Shown here in pieces: positions 29,218-39,826 of a stretch of 59,802 bases of DNA. The number at the start of each line of letters is the position of its first letter. The stretch's first letter is position 1. Made by a program: the position numbers and the translations under genes. This stretch comes from SAR86 cluster bacterium (GTDB lineage Bacteria > Pseudomonadota > Gammaproteobacteria > Magnimaribacterales > D2472). The notes under the pieces were generated by a model. The model did not search any database. It worked only from the letters and a program-made list of their open reading frames with translations, and was not told the origin of the DNA. The DNA lies in the NCBI GenBank assembly GCA_004212975.1, contig SHBF01000003.1, positions 1 to 59,802 of the forward strand, read 5' to 3'.

Positions 29218-30237
29218 ATGAGATTTTTAAAACATACTTTATTAAGCCTTATTATCTTTTCTAATACATGCTTTGGAAAGGAGTTTGACAAACTTTTTGT
29301 AGTTTTAGAACCAATTGATACCGTATCGCAAATTGAGAAATCAATTAATAATTCATTTAATACTATGATTTATAGATTAAGCGGCAGTGATTCTCCTTCA
29401 AATATATGGAAAATCATTAATGCAGGTAATGCACGAAAAAATTTTATAAAAAGTTATTCTTTAAAGAATATTAATAACAAAAGTTATCTAGAAGTAAATT
29501 TTGAGAAAGATTTGTTGATTGAAGTTTTTAATAGGCTTTCTATTCCAATTTTAAGCAATTCTAGGCCTATTGTATTATTTCTTATTGAAATCGATTCTGG
29601 GACAGAAGAACCTTATTATTTAACAAATTCTCAAAACAATTCTTTTTTAGATGAGTCTTTAAAAGACTATTTAAAATATGAATCAACTTCAAGAGGAATT
29701 TTTCTTGAACTCCCCGAGCCAGATTTGATTGATTTCAATCAATTAAGAAACTATGAAAGACTAATTAATTATGAGGATATTATTAACGATAAATATATTT
29801 TTGATGAATTAATTAAAATCAATGTATCTAAAACGGGTATTGATGAATGGTCAATCAGCGGTGATATAAATATGACCGTGGGTGATAAAGATTTTATTAG
29901 TCTTTTTATAGAAAAATTTAAAGAACATACTAATTCTATAATTAATAAAATACTCAAGAAAAATCTTATAAATACTTCAAAAAAAGGAGTGATTAATATT
30001 TCTGTTTCAAATATTAATTCTTTTCAAGATTATGAAAAATCTCGGAAGGTTCTAGAGAATCTAGTGGGATTAAGAGACATAGACATCAGTAGATTTCATA
30101 TAGATACTATTTTTTATAGATTGGATATATTTGGGGACTTTGATTCAATTGTAAAAGAAATATCTGAAAATAATTTTCTTGAGATTATTAGTCAATATAA
30201 AGATAAATCTGAGATAAATATGAATTTCGTTAAATGA
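29218..30237 (+). CDS. DUF2066 domain-containing protein
   Basis: Signal peptide; position between purM and the CDP-alcohol phosphatidyltransferase/hda pair, overall fold pattern. Confidence 0.65.
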   Translation: MRFLKHTLLSLIIFSNTCFGKEFDKLFVVLEPIDTVSQIEKSINNSFNTMIYRLSGSDSPSNIWKIINAGNARKNFIKSYSLKNINNKSYLEVNFEKDLLIEVFNRLSIPILSNSRPIVLFLIEIDSGTEEPYYLTNSQNNSFLDESLKDYLKYESTSRGIFLELPEPDLIDFNQLRNYERLINYEDIINDKYIFDELIKINVSKTGIDEWSISGDINMTVGDKDFISLFIEKFKEHTNSIINKILKKNLINTSKKGVINISVSNINSFQDYEKSRKVLENLVGLRDIDISRFHIDTIFYRLDIFGDFDSIVKEISENNFLEIISQYKDKSEINMNFVK

Positions 30238-30785
30238 AAAAGTATTTTATATTCATTCCCAACTTACTTACTCTTGTAAGAATAGCTTTAGTTTATCCAA
30301 TCTTAAATAATATTTATTTAGGAAATTTTGAAATTAGTATTATATATTTTGTTGTTGCCTCAATTACAGATGGTTTAGATGGTTTCATTGCTAGAAAAAT
30401 GAATTGGCAAACTGAGCTTGGTACTCTTTTAGATCCGGTCGCAGATAAAATTCTTCTGTCGGGGTGTATTTTTATTCTCTGGCTTAATCAATATATTCCT
30501 TTCTATATCTTTGTAATTTTTTTTAGCAGAGATGTTGCTATCCTTTTGGGAGCTGCTATAAGAATGACAATTATTGAATCTGATACACCAACACCAAATT
30601 TTCTAGGGAAGTTAACAACTACTTTACAAATAATCTATATTGCAATTATTTTCCTTAAAGAAATTATTGAGTTACATTTTAAATTGCTTCCTCTTGATGT
30701 GTTTATAATTCTTATAACTATCCTGAGTTTAGTTGTATACACTTATAATTGGGTTCGAGATCTAAGTACCTATCATAATGAATAA
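30234..30785 (+). CDS. CDP-alcohol phosphatidyltransferase (PgsA-like)
   Basis: IPNLLTLVRIALVYP, DGLDGFIARKMNWQTELGTLLDPVADKIL (DGxxAR-type motif). Confidence 0.9.
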   Translation: MKKYFIFIPNLLTLVRIALVYPILNNIYLGNFEISIIYFVVASITDGLDGFIARKMNWQTELGTLLDPVADKILLSGCIFILWLNQYIPFYIFVIFFSRDVAILLGAAIRMTIIESDTPTPNFLGKLTTTLQIIYIAIIFLKEIIELHFKLLPLDVFIILITILSLVVYTYNWVRDLSTYHNE

Positions 30786-31455
30786 GCCACAGCAATTAAC
30801 ATTTCCTTGGAGCAAACATAATAAATTCACATTTAATGACTTTTTCTTTGATTCACCCAATGAAGAGATAAAATTAGCTTTGAAAAATAATGAGGATCTT
30901 TTTTTGTATGGAGCTAAAGATTCAGGCAAATCATTTTTACTTCAATCCACATGTAATTATTATGCATCAAATAATAAATCTTCTGTTTATATACCAATTT
31001 CTGAAGCAATTAAGCATGGAACAGGTTTCATAGATTCATTGGAGGGATTGGACCTTATATGTCTTGACGATATTGATTTAATTGCATCAAATCAAGAGTG
31101 GGAGTTTGGAATATTTAATCTCATAAATAATTGTCTTACATTGGATTGTCGACTAATTTTTTCTTCTAGCATTAACCCATCATCAATAAAATTTGATTTA
31201 GATGACTTGATATCAAGAATAAGAAAAATCGATCATATTGAACTTTATTCTATTAATGATTCAAGCTTGCCTGAAGCTATAAAATTTGTATCTAAGCTAA
31301 GGTCAATTAATCTGGGAGATAAAGAAATTAATTATCTTGTTACATATACTAAAAGAAATATGTCAGATCTAGTAGAAATTATCAACAAACTAGATCAGCT
31401 TTCTATGGAGTTAAAAAGAAAAATAACAATACCATTAATTAAAGAAATTATTTAG
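30778..31455 (+). CDS. hda: DnaA regulatory inactivator Hda
   Basis: QLTFPWSKHNKFTFNDF, LYGAKDSGKSFLLQ, LDLICLDDIDLIASNQEWEFGIFNLIN. Confidence 0.9.
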   Translation: MNKPQQLTFPWSKHNKFTFNDFFFDSPNEEIKLALKNNEDLFLYGAKDSGKSFLLQSTCNYYASNNKSSVYIPISEAIKHGTGFIDSLEGLDLICLDDIDLIASNQEWEFGIFNLINNCLTLDCRLIFSSSINPSSIKFDLDDLISRIRKIDHIELYSINDSSLPEAIKFVSKLRSINLGDKEINYLVTYTKRNMSDLVEIINKLDQLSMELKRKITIPLIKEII

Positions 31456-33286
31456 TATTAAAATATTCACACTCAAAGCAAAAAGATATCATATCAACAT
31501 CTTTGTCTTCGTTTATAAAATCGTATTGGTTGTTCAATAAATCTAAAACTTGTTTTGATTTAGTGCCTAAGTTAAATTCAATATCGAGATTATCAAGAAA
31601 TACATTAATAAAAACTTCAAATGTATCTAATTCTTTTAAATATCTCACAACTTTGTAGTTATCAATATCGGCCATTGCTGATGCAGATTCTATTGCATCA
31701 TCTAAGTCTCCAATTTTATCAATTAAGCCTAATTGTAAGGCTTTTTTACCAGACCATATTCTTCCCTTAGCAATAGCATGAACCTCTTCATATCGCATAT
31801 TTCTATTTGCAGAGACTTTATTTACAAATTTATCGTATATATCATCAACTGAAGCTTGTATTCCAAGTGTAACGTTTTCAGGCATTTTAAATCTTGGATC
31901 CCAATTGGCAGCATCTGTTGAACTAACTCCATCAACTTGAATTCCTACCCAGTCATATAAGTTTTCAATAGTTGTAAGTACACCATAAACTCCAATTGAG
32001 CCAGTCAAAGTTTCCTCTTTAGCCCATATTTCATCAGATAGTGTTGTTACCCATACTCCACCTGATGCAGCAATATCTCCCATTGAGCTCACTATTGGTC
32101 TGTTAGTATCTTTAAATTCATTTAGTGCATTTGTAATTAATTCGCTTGGATAAACTCCGCCACCAGGACTATTTACTTGAAGAACAAGAGCTTTAACATT
32201 ATCATCCTTTATTGCTTTTCTGATATTTTTAACAATTGTATCTGAGCCTGCAATACCGTAAATAGATTCACCAGTAGATATAGCACCTTCAATGTTAATA
32301 ACTGCAATTTTATTATTGGAATCATTTTCTTCAGATTCAATAGTAGATAAATAGTCATATATTGATATTGAGTCAGGCAATTTATTTACGTCATTATCTT
32401 TATTTGGATATTCATCAAAGAACCAATGTCTTAATTCCTCAACTGTAAAAACCTTATCAACTAATCCTTTATTAAGAGCAATTTGGGAAACTTCTGGCTC
32501 TTCTAGTGCCAATTCCCAAAAAGAGTCACCATAATTTTGAATTGTTCCAGTATCAAGATTTCTTCCACTTTCCATTAAATCTGTCATTTTTTTCCAAAGA
32601 GGGCTAGCAAACTCATTCCATTGAGTTTTATCTTCCTCAGACATAGTGTTTCTTGTGAAATTCTCTGGACCAGTTTTCCATTCTCCAGCGATAAATACAT
32701 GTTGGTTTAGTTTAATATTTTTATAAAGATCTTTTACGTACTCTCTTTTTCTTGAAAAACCAAAGGAAGATACTTGACCATATTTATTCAATATAATTTC
32801 ATTTGCTTGTGAACTTATTAAAAAAGCATTGTTTCCAAAATTTTGACCATAAGCTATTACTCTTTTGCCTTTGTCTTTAATATTTTTAACCGCATTGGCA
32901 ATTTCAAATGCTGATGCATAATACATTCCAAGCTCAGATACGTTAATGTAAATTGCAGCAAGGTTTTTATCATCAGCTGCATTTTCTAAAACTTTAATGA
33001 GATCTTCTAATTCATGCTGTTGTATATCTGTTGAACCTAAAAGAAGAGTATCAAGAGATGTGGATGAATTTGAAGAACTATCTACTACTACTCCAACAGG
33101 TTTAAACCATAATATTTTATCTTGTGTTGAAATGCTCTCTTCTTCAGAAAAAAACGAACCGATTCCGCCTATCAGTGAAAACGTAATCAGTATTAGCACA
33201 ACTATGGTAAATAAATTAACAATAATCTTTCTTGATAATGTTAAAAATTTATCTGCTGTTGACCATACTGATTGAACTTTACTCAT
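31448..33286 (-). CDS. sppA: signal peptide peptidase SppA (67K type)
   Basis: LQVNSPGGGVYPSELI, SMGDIAASGGVWVTTLSDEIWAKEETLTGSIGV, duplicated S49 domains. Confidence 0.94.
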   Translation of the reverse strand: MSKVQSVWSTADKFLTLSRKIIVNLFTIVVLILITFSLIGGIGSFFSEEESISTQDKILWFKPVGVVVDSSSNSSTSLDTLLLGSTDIQQHELEDLIKVLENAADDKNLAAIYINVSELGMYYASAFEIANAVKNIKDKGKRVIAYGQNFGNNAFLISSQANEIILNKYGQVSSFGFSRKREYVKDLYKNIKLNQHVFIAGEWKTGPENFTRNTMSEEDKTQWNEFASPLWKKMTDLMESGRNLDTGTIQNYGDSFWELALEEPEVSQIALNKGLVDKVFTVEELRHWFFDEYPNKDNDVNKLPDSISIYDYLSTIESEENDSNNKIAVINIEGAISTGESIYGIAGSDTIVKNIRKAIKDDNVKALVLQVNSPGGGVYPSELITNALNEFKDTNRPIVSSMGDIAASGGVWVTTLSDEIWAKEETLTGSIGVYGVLTTIENLYDWVGIQVDGVSSTDAANWDPRFKMPENVTLGIQASVDDIYDKFVNKVSANRNMRYEEVHAIAKGRIWSGKKALQLGLIDKIGDLDDAIESASAMADIDNYKVVRYLKELDTFEVFINVFLDNLDIEFNLGTKSKQVLDLLNNQYDFINEDKDVDMISFCFECEYFNTK

Positions 33287-33345
33287 TCATTACTCCAAAA
33301 AAAGACTATGATGATATGACATATATAGGACTAAGTAAACGCATT

Positions 33346-33678
33346 TTAGTTCATATTATTAATGATTCTTGGTCCATACATGATACTAATAAATAATGAG
33401 GATATAAAAAATAATTCAAGAATGTCTAACCAGTATGCCGATGTTCCAAAAACTCTCAATGAGCTCAATAGAAAGTATATGATCAACAAAAAACAAAACC
33501 ATTGATAGGCTTTAATTACTAATTTATTTATAAACATGTAAAAAATAAATATAGGTAGCGCCCAAAAGATATACATAAATATATCTATTCTTTCTTGAAT
33601 AACATTGATAAATTTTGAAATAAATAAACACATAAATAGTAAATTTGTGAGAAGTTTGTAATTGGCGATACTAATCAT
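33346..33678 (-). CDS. DUF2069 domain-containing membrane protein
   Basis: Small four-TM protein adjacent to wrbA. Confidence 0.7.
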   Translation of the reverse strand: MISIANYKLLTNLLFMCLFISKFINVIQERIDIFMYIFWALPIFIFYMFINKLVIKAYQWFCFLLIIYFLLSSLRVFGTSAYWLDILELFFISSLFISIMYGPRIINNMN

Positions 33679-34267
33679 TAAATTTCATTACTAATTTGCC
33701 AAGCCTCGATCCAGTTTTTTTTGCAATCTCATATTCATCTTTGGTTAAATCACTTGAGGAATTAAAACTTTCAACATGAGAGGGGCCGTAAGGTGTTCCT
33801 CCTGACTTTGTTTTATTTAGTTCGCCAATAGAATAGGGCGTTCCAGCTACGACCATTCCATGATGTAACATGAAAGTAATTAAACTAAAAAGAGTCGTTT
33901 CTTGACCACCGTGCATAGAACTTGTAGATGTAAATACTATGCCTGGTTTATTTTCTAAAGCATTTGTTGCCCACAAATCACCTGTAGAGTCTAAAAAATA
34001 TTTTAACGGAGATGAAATTGAACCAAACCTTGTTGGAGAACCTAAAGCAAGACCGCTGCAATTAATTAAATCATCCTTAGTACAGTAAATTTCACCAGAT
34101 TCTGGAATATCGCTTTCAAATTTTTCAACATTTGATGATATTTTGGGAACTGTTCTTAGGCGAACATCTAAACCAATATCCTCAACACCATCAGCAATAG
34201 CATGCGCTAAATTTTTAACTGATCCAGATGCAGAATAAAATAATACTAATAAAAAATTCTTTTCCAT
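33671..34267 (-). CDS. wrbA: NAD(P)H:quinone oxidoreductase / flavodoxin-like WrbA
   Basis: FYSASGSVKNLAHAIADGV, GSPTRFGSISSPLKYFLDST, SSMHGGQETTL; start chosen at MEKNFLLV (ORF extends to 34324). Confidence 0.88.
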   Translation of the reverse strand: MEKNFLLVLFYSASGSVKNLAHAIADGVEDIGLDVRLRTVPKISSNVEKFESDIPESGEIYCTKDDLINCSGLALGSPTRFGSISSPLKYFLDSTGDLWATNALENKPGIVFTSTSSMHGGQETTLFSLITFMLHHGMVVAGTPYSIGELNKTKSGGTPYGPSHVESFNSSSDLTKDEYEIAKKTGSRLGKLVMKFND

Positions 34268-34303
34268 GTTTACATTTAAAGTTTTAATTATATTATGTAC
34301 GCG

Positions 34304-34756
34304 ATGAAGTCTAAAATTATACAACTTTTCTGTTTGTTACTACTTTTTGCTTGTCAAAAGAATGACATTGAAGTATTTAACGGATCAAATATTAATCTTA
34401 CCAAGCTAGAGGGTAGCTGGGTTGTAATAAATTATTGGGCTGACTGGTGTGCACCTTGCATAAAAGAAATACCAGAACTTAATAAGTTTGCGCATGAAAA
34501 TAAAGATATATTTGTATTCACTTTTAACTTTGATCAACTCGATCAAGAAGATCTAGCACCAATTGCAAAAAAATTTAATATAGAAGTTCCCTCGTTGGTG
34601 ACTCACCCTCGAGATATATGGGGTATTCAAACCCCCCCAGCAGTTCCAGCTACTTTTTTCATAAATCCTAATGGCGAATTATCACTTTCATTATTTAGAC
34701 CACAAACAAAAGATGCGCTCAACGACATCTTGTTGGAATTAAAGCAGGCTTTCTAA
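34304..34756 (+). CDS. TlpA-like thioredoxin-fold lipoprotein
   Basis: INYWADWCAPCIKEIPELN, cis-Pro AVPATFFINPNG, lipobox LLFAC; start at MKSK. Confidence 0.85.
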   Translation: MKSKIIQLFCLLLLFACQKNDIEVFNGSNINLTKLEGSWVVINYWADWCAPCIKEIPELNKFAHENKDIFVFTFNFDQLDQEDLAPIAKKFNIEVPSLVTHPRDIWGIQTPPAVPATFFINPNGELSLSLFRPQTKDALNDILLELKQAF

Positions 34757-35524
34757 AAAGTTATCCTGAATAATTGATTCTGGATTGATCCTTTCTTTAT
34801 TTAAATACACTGTCCAATGTAAATGGGGTCCTGTAACTCTTCCAGTTGATCCAACTTCTCCAATTTTTTGTCCCTTTTCAATTAATTCATTTTCATCAAC
34901 AAGTACTGACGATAAATGACTGTATGAACTTATTAGACCAAATCCATGGTCTATTATTATGTAATTTCCCGCATAAAAGAAATCACCAACTAAAATTACT
35001 TTACCTCTTGAAGGAGATACAATTTTTGTTCCCTCAGCTGCAGCAATATCCAAAGACAGGTGAGGAGATCTAGGTTCATCATTGATGTATCTCTTTTTAC
35101 CATATCTGCTTGAGATAATACCCTCAACAGGATTCATAAAATTTAAATCAGGCACTAAAAATTTTGAATAGTTATTGAGTGCTTTTTGGATAATTTTAGA
35201 TTCTTTGTAAGTCCTATCAGAATCTTCTTTACTTAGATTGACCATAGAATTGTTTTCAATAGTAATTCTAGATTCACCAAAATCTTTTTGATTAATATTT
35301 ATTTTTTCACCATCTACATATATTGAATCATTTTGTTTTTCAAATGGCAGTGGTATCAATTTATAAAGAGTTTCATTAATTTCGACTGTTAAATATTTAT
35401 CAAGATCATTACTTGAAGCTTTTATAGCAATTATTTCGCCAGGATCACCAAATCTCTCCGCATTAATGAAAAAAGAAATTAAACATATGTAGCAAAGAGA
35501 AGAATTTTTAATCTTATTTCTCAT
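34739..35524 (-). CDS. M23 family metallopeptidase
   Basis: GIISSRYGKKRYINDEPRSPHLSLDIAA, IIIDHGFGLISSYSHLS, GRVTGPHLHWTVYLN. Confidence 0.92.
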   Translation of the reverse strand: MRNKIKNSSLCYICLISFFINAERFGDPGEIIAIKASSNDLDKYLTVEINETLYKLIPLPFEKQNDSIYVDGEKININQKDFGESRITIENNSMVNLSKEDSDRTYKESKIIQKALNNYSKFLVPDLNFMNPVEGIISSRYGKKRYINDEPRSPHLSLDIAAAEGTKIVSPSRGKVILVGDFFYAGNYIIIDHGFGLISSYSHLSSVLVDENELIEKGQKIGEVGSTGRVTGPHLHWTVYLNKERINPESIIQDNFLESLL

Positions 35525-36878
35525 TTTTTATTACTTCAACATCAAGTGAGCCTCTATTTAATCTAGTTTTTAAAATCTCTCCTTTGGTGACATCTGAAAA
35601 AGACTTTATTGCTTCACCTTTCTTATTAGTAACGATCGCATATCCTCTATCTAATATTGATAGTGGACTGAGTATTTCTATATTTTTAAGCAATTTATCA
35701 ATTAAATTTTTATTTAGCATTATCTTTTCATTGATATTTCTGTGTAGTCTCTCATTAGCTTGAATTAATTTATTTTTAATAAGATCTAATTTTCTAATTG
35801 GATTGTTAAAACTAATCTGAGAATCAATATTTTGAATTTGATTCTTTTTATCATTAATGATTGATTTTTGTTGTTTTTGTATTCTTAAATCCAGATTGTC
35901 TAAATATTGATTTTTTTCTCTTAATAAGGACAAAGGATCTTTTAATTTTGATCGATTAAAATCAAGATTTCGTCTTAAGTCTTCGATAAAAGTTTTTATA
36001 TTTTTATTTATTCTTAATTTAAATTCATCTAATTTATCTGAAACTTTAAAATTAAATTCAGTGACAAGCTCTGCAGATGCTGTCGGAGTAGGAACTCGTA
36101 TATCGCAAACAAAGTCACAAATAGTAAAATCAATCTCATGGCCAACTCCAGATATGGTTGGAATTGGATATGAAAAAATTTCTCTAGCTAAATCTTCATT
36201 ATTAAAGCACCAAAGATCTTCTATTGAACCTCCGCCTCTTGCAAGAATGACAACATCAATTTTGTTATTAGGATTTTTCTCGTTGTGCAAAATTATTCTA
36301 TTAAGTGCATTGATGATACTGACGTGGGCATTGTCGCCCTGAACAACGGCATCACTTAATGAAATTTTAGAGTTTGGTGCTCTTCTTTTAACAGTTGAAA
36401 TAATATCTTGAAATGCAGCAGTCGATGATGAGGTTACAATCCCAATGTGATTAGGTGATTGAGGTATATCTACTTTATTATTCAAACTAAATAATCCCTC
36501 GTTTTCTAATTTATTCTTAAGCTTTTCAAATTGTTGCATTAGATTTCCTGCACCCGCAGGCTCTATAGTTTTTACTATTAACTGATAGTCACCTCGCGGA
36601 GCATAAATACTTACTTGACCCTTGAGCACACACTGGTCTCCATTTTCAGGTGAAAAATTTAATTTCATATTTTGATTTTTGAACATTGCACATCTTATTG
36701 CTCCTTCCTCATCCTTTAGTGTGAAGTAGATATGTCCTGAACTAGGTCTTGAAAGATTTGATATTTCACCAACAACAGATACATTGTTGAAGTTATTTTC
36801 TAATAGATATTTTGCAGATTTATTTAGTTCGCCTACTGAGATAATTTCATCATTCTGCACTACAATGTTACTAGTCAT
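35514..36878 (-). CDS. xseA: exodeoxyribonuclease VII large subunit
   Basis: SVGELNKSAKYLLENNF, NLSRPSSGHIYFTLKDE, ILARGGGSIEDLWCFNNEDLAR, SGVGHEIDFTICDFV. Confidence 0.96.
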   Translation of the reverse strand: MTSNIVVQNDEIISVGELNKSAKYLLENNFNNVSVVGEISNLSRPSSGHIYFTLKDEEGAIRCAMFKNQNMKLNFSPENGDQCVLKGQVSIYAPRGDYQLIVKTIEPAGAGNLMQQFEKLKNKLENEGLFSLNNKVDIPQSPNHIGIVTSSSTAAFQDIISTVKRRAPNSKISLSDAVVQGDNAHVSIINALNRIILHNEKNPNNKIDVVILARGGGSIEDLWCFNNEDLAREIFSYPIPTISGVGHEIDFTICDFVCDIRVPTPTASAELVTEFNFKVSDKLDEFKLRINKNIKTFIEDLRRNLDFNRSKLKDPLSLLREKNQYLDNLDLRIQKQQKSIINDKKNQIQNIDSQISFNNPIRKLDLIKNKLIQANERLHRNINEKIMLNKNLIDKLLKNIEILSPLSILDRGYAIVTNKKGEAIKSFSDVTKGEILKTRLNRGSLDVEVIKNEK

Positions 36879-36895
36879 ATTGAAAGTATAACTTT

Positions 36896-37792
36896 ATGAA
36901 AACTAATTTTCAGCGAACAAATCACTTTCTTATCCTCACACTTGGAGCTGTACTAATTGGCTTTGCACCAATTTTTGTTAAGTGGAGCATGTTGTCTTCA
37001 TCAGCAATTAGCTTTTATAGAATGTTGCTTGCTATACCTTTTTTATTCTTATTAAACTTAAGATTAAATAAAAAATTTAAGTTCACTGTAAATGATAGTA
37101 AAACAATTTTTTTTGCTGCATTAGCATCTTTAGCATTTACAACTGACTTAACTCTTTGGCATTACAGCATGAATATAACATCTGTATCCAATGCAACTAT
37201 TATAGTTAATTCTTCTCCTGTCTTTGTGGCCATACTTGGTTATATATTTTTTAGGGAAAAATTATCAAGGAGTTTTGTTGTATCTTTCCTGATTACTTAT
37301 ATTGGAATACTGGGGTTAATTTATTTTTCAAATAATTATGCTACTGGGAGAGTTGTTGGTGACATACTCTGTTTAATTGCGGCTTTTTTTTATGGAGTGT
37401 ATTTATTAATAATTGCAAAATTAGGTAAAGAAAATTCCCTAAATATAATTTTTTACACAACATTATTTTGTTGTTTATTTTCAATAATCCCAATGCTTAT
37501 TCAAGGTGGAAATATAATACCGTCGACTTCATTTGAATGGATAAACTTATTATTACTTGCAGTTTTATGTCAATTTGGAGGTCAATACTTAATTACTCAT
37601 GGAATTGGAAAAATATCTGCCTCTGAAGGATCTGTAGGACTTTTAATGCAACCCATTACAGCAACTATTTTAGCTGCATTTATATTTGGAGAAATTCTAA
37701 ATATTACACAAATAATATTTATACTTGTAGCACTTTTTGGCATCTATTTAGCAAGAATCAATCTAACTGGAAATCAACAAAAACAAACCTAA
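36896..37792 (+). CDS. EamA/DMT family transporter
   Basis: ~10 TM with two EamA halves; GAVLIGFAPIFVKWS, LLMQPITATILAAFIFGEIL. Confidence 0.9.
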   Translation: MKTNFQRTNHFLILTLGAVLIGFAPIFVKWSMLSSSAISFYRMLLAIPFLFLLNLRLNKKFKFTVNDSKTIFFAALASLAFTTDLTLWHYSMNITSVSNATIIVNSSPVFVAILGYIFFREKLSRSFVVSFLITYIGILGLIYFSNNYATGRVVGDILCLIAAFFYGVYLLIIAKLGKENSLNIIFYTTLFCCLFSIIPMLIQGGNIIPSTSFEWINLLLLAVLCQFGGQYLITHGIGKISASEGSVGLLMQPITATILAAFIFGEILNITQIIFILVALFGIYLARINLTGNQQKQT

Positions 37793-37859
37793 CAAATAAT
37801 GTTATTTTTTTTCTAATAATAGTATTATTAGCACCCTTAATTGTTAATTAAGAAGGTTA

Positions 37860-37936
37860 GGGTGATTAGCTCAGTTTGGTAGAGCATCTCGTTTACACCG
37901 AGAGGGTCGGCAGTTCGAACCTGTCATCACCCACCA
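37860..37936 (+). tRNA. tRNA-Val(UAC)
   Basis: GGGTGAT..ATCACCC-A-CCA, anticodon arm TCTCG-TTTACAC-CGAGA. Confidence 0.95.
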
Positions 37937-37983
37937 TTAAGGTTGAACTTTTATTAATAACATATAAGATGCAACCTTTATGT

Positions 37984-38058
37984 GGTCCGGTAGTTAAACG
38001 GTTATAATTCCGCCCTGTCACGGCGGCGTTCGGGGTTCGATTCCCCGTCGGACCGCCA
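37984..38058 (+). tRNA. tRNA-Asp(GUC)
   Basis: GGTCCGG..TCGGACC-G-CCA, anticodon arm CCGCC-CTGTCAC-GGCGG. Confidence 0.95.
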
Positions 38059-38069
38059 ATGAATTTATT

Positions 38070-38477
38070 ATGGATACTTTAATCATAAGTCTTTTAATAC
38101 TTTGCTACTCCCTAGTACTTGGAATCATTTTTGCACAAGTACTTCTTACAGCTCCAGTGGTATTTAAGGTACTGGATGACCAAAATGCATCTAAATTCTT
38201 GAGAAAAATTTTTCCTCGCTACTACTTACTACTTTTATTAATTACCTTACTTGCTTTATTAATATCCTATTTATTTTTTGAAATATTTGATGTTTATATA
38301 GCAATTGTGGCTGTATTTTTCTCTTTTTTTGGATACATAATTATTCCACTCACAAATAGTGCTAGAGATAGAGGCTGGAATAACCTTTTTAAATGGTTAC
38401 ATAATCTAAGTGTATTTAATACAGTGGTAATAATGGCTATAGCCATAGTGCAAATATTTAGAGCAACTACTCTATAA
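38070..38477 (+). CDS. DUF4149-like membrane protein
   Basis: Four-TM ORF, KLLRKIFPRYY-like motif (FLRKIFPRYYLLL). Confidence 0.6.
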   Translation: MDTLIISLLILCYSLVLGIIFAQVLLTAPVVFKVLDDQNASKFLRKIFPRYYLLLLLITLLALLISYLFFEIFDVYIAIVAVFFSFFGYIIIPLTNSARDRGWNNLFKWLHNLSVFNTVVIMAIAIVQIFRATTL

Positions 38478-38480
38478 GTC

Positions 38481-39491
38481 ATGGAAAATTCCAAAAGTGT
38501 TGCAGTTCTCGGAGGAGGAAGTTTTGGGACGGTTCTAGCAAATTTAGCAGCATCAAATGGATACAACGTTTCATTGTGGGTAAGGGACTCTGAACAAGCT
38601 TTAAGAATAAATTCGGAGGGAGCTAACACCACATATCATCCTGAATTAAAATTATCTAAAAATATAATTGCATCTGATAACTTAAAAGAGGTTTTAAATA
38701 ACATATCTATAATTTTTATTGCGACACCAAGTATTGTGTTCGAGCAAATTGTAATGAGAGTTTCTGATCATATAGATGAAAAACCATATTTAGTTTCATG
38801 TACAAAAGGTATCCTTGATGATCCATTTAGACCATTATCAGATATTATTTCATCAAAACTCAATAATACTATTGGTGTTTTGAGTGGCCCAAACCTAGCA
38901 AAAGAAATAGCGGATGAAAAAATAGCAGGTACAGTCATAGCAAGTCCAGATGAAAGTTTAATAAATATAGTTAAATCAGTTTTGTCTTCTGAAACTTTTA
39001 AAATATATTCAAGTAAAGATATGCAAGGAGTTGAAATGGCTGGCGCATTAAAAAACATTTATGCAGTAATATGCGGAATGGCTGAATCACTAAAAGTTGG
39101 CGAAAATGCTATTGGACTAATACTAACTCGTAGCATGGCTGAGATGAGTCGCTTTGCTGTTGCAAAAGGTGCAAATCCGATAACATTTTTAGGATTATCG
39201 GGAATGGGTGATTTAGTTGCAACATGCATGTCAACTTTATCAAGGAATTATCAACTTGGTTTTAATATTGGATCTGGCATGTCTTTATCAAAGGCAAAGG
39301 AAAGCGTTGGTCAAGTTGCTGAGGGAGTAAGAACTCTTGAAGTTGTTTTAAAAGAATCATCAAAATTGAATATTAAAATGCCACTAGTCGAATCTATGTA
39401 TAATATAATTTACAATAATGCTTCACCAAACACACTAATTGATGATTTAATTAATAATCCGAATGAGGTTGATGTAGAATTTAATTACTGA
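38481..39491 (+). CDS. gpsA: NAD(P)-dependent glycerol-3-phosphate dehydrogenase
   Basis: VLGGGSFGTVLANLAA, SGPNLAKEIA, GALKNIYAVICGMAE, GLSGMGDLVATCMSTLSRN. Confidence 0.96.
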   Translation: MENSKSVAVLGGGSFGTVLANLAASNGYNVSLWVRDSEQALRINSEGANTTYHPELKLSKNIIASDNLKEVLNNISIIFIATPSIVFEQIVMRVSDHIDEKPYLVSCTKGILDDPFRPLSDIISSKLNNTIGVLSGPNLAKEIADEKIAGTVIASPDESLINIVKSVLSSETFKIYSSKDMQGVEMAGALKNIYAVICGMAESLKVGENAIGLILTRSMAEMSRFAVAKGANPITFLGLSGMGDLVATCMSTLSRNYQLGFNIGSGMSLSKAKESVGQVAEGVRTLEVVLKESSKLNIKMPLVESMYNIIYNNASPNTLIDDLINNPNEVDVEFNY

Positions 39492-39493
39492 GT

Positions 39494-39826
39494 ATGGAAA
39501 ATATTAACAAAGACGAAATTTTAAAATCAAGTAAGTGGATTAGATTCATTTTTATGGTTCTATATGCGTTTGCATTAAATTTTGTTTTACCAATATGTAT
39601 TGGGCTTGCATTTATTCAGTTTTTATTTGTTCTTTTTACATCAAAAGTAAATCTATCAATAGCTAAGGTAAATTCTTATGTTATTGAGTTTTTTGAAGAT
39701 TCTTTATCATTCTTATTGTTTCAAACTGAAGAAAAACCTTTTCCTTTTAAAAACAATTCAGCAGAAGAGGTTGTAATTGAAGCGGAAGAAATAGAGGACT
39801 CGTCCTCAAAACAAGAAACTGATTAA
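39494..39826 (+). CDS. DUF4389 domain-containing protein
   Basis: ORF with two TMs, ..[14 protein letters not shown] tail. Confidence 0.7.
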   Translation: MENINKDEILKSSKWIRFIFMVLYAFALNFVLPICIGLAFIQFLFVLFTSKVNLSIAKVNSYVIEFFEDSLSFLLFQTEEKPFPFKNNSAEEVVIEAEEIEDSSSKQETD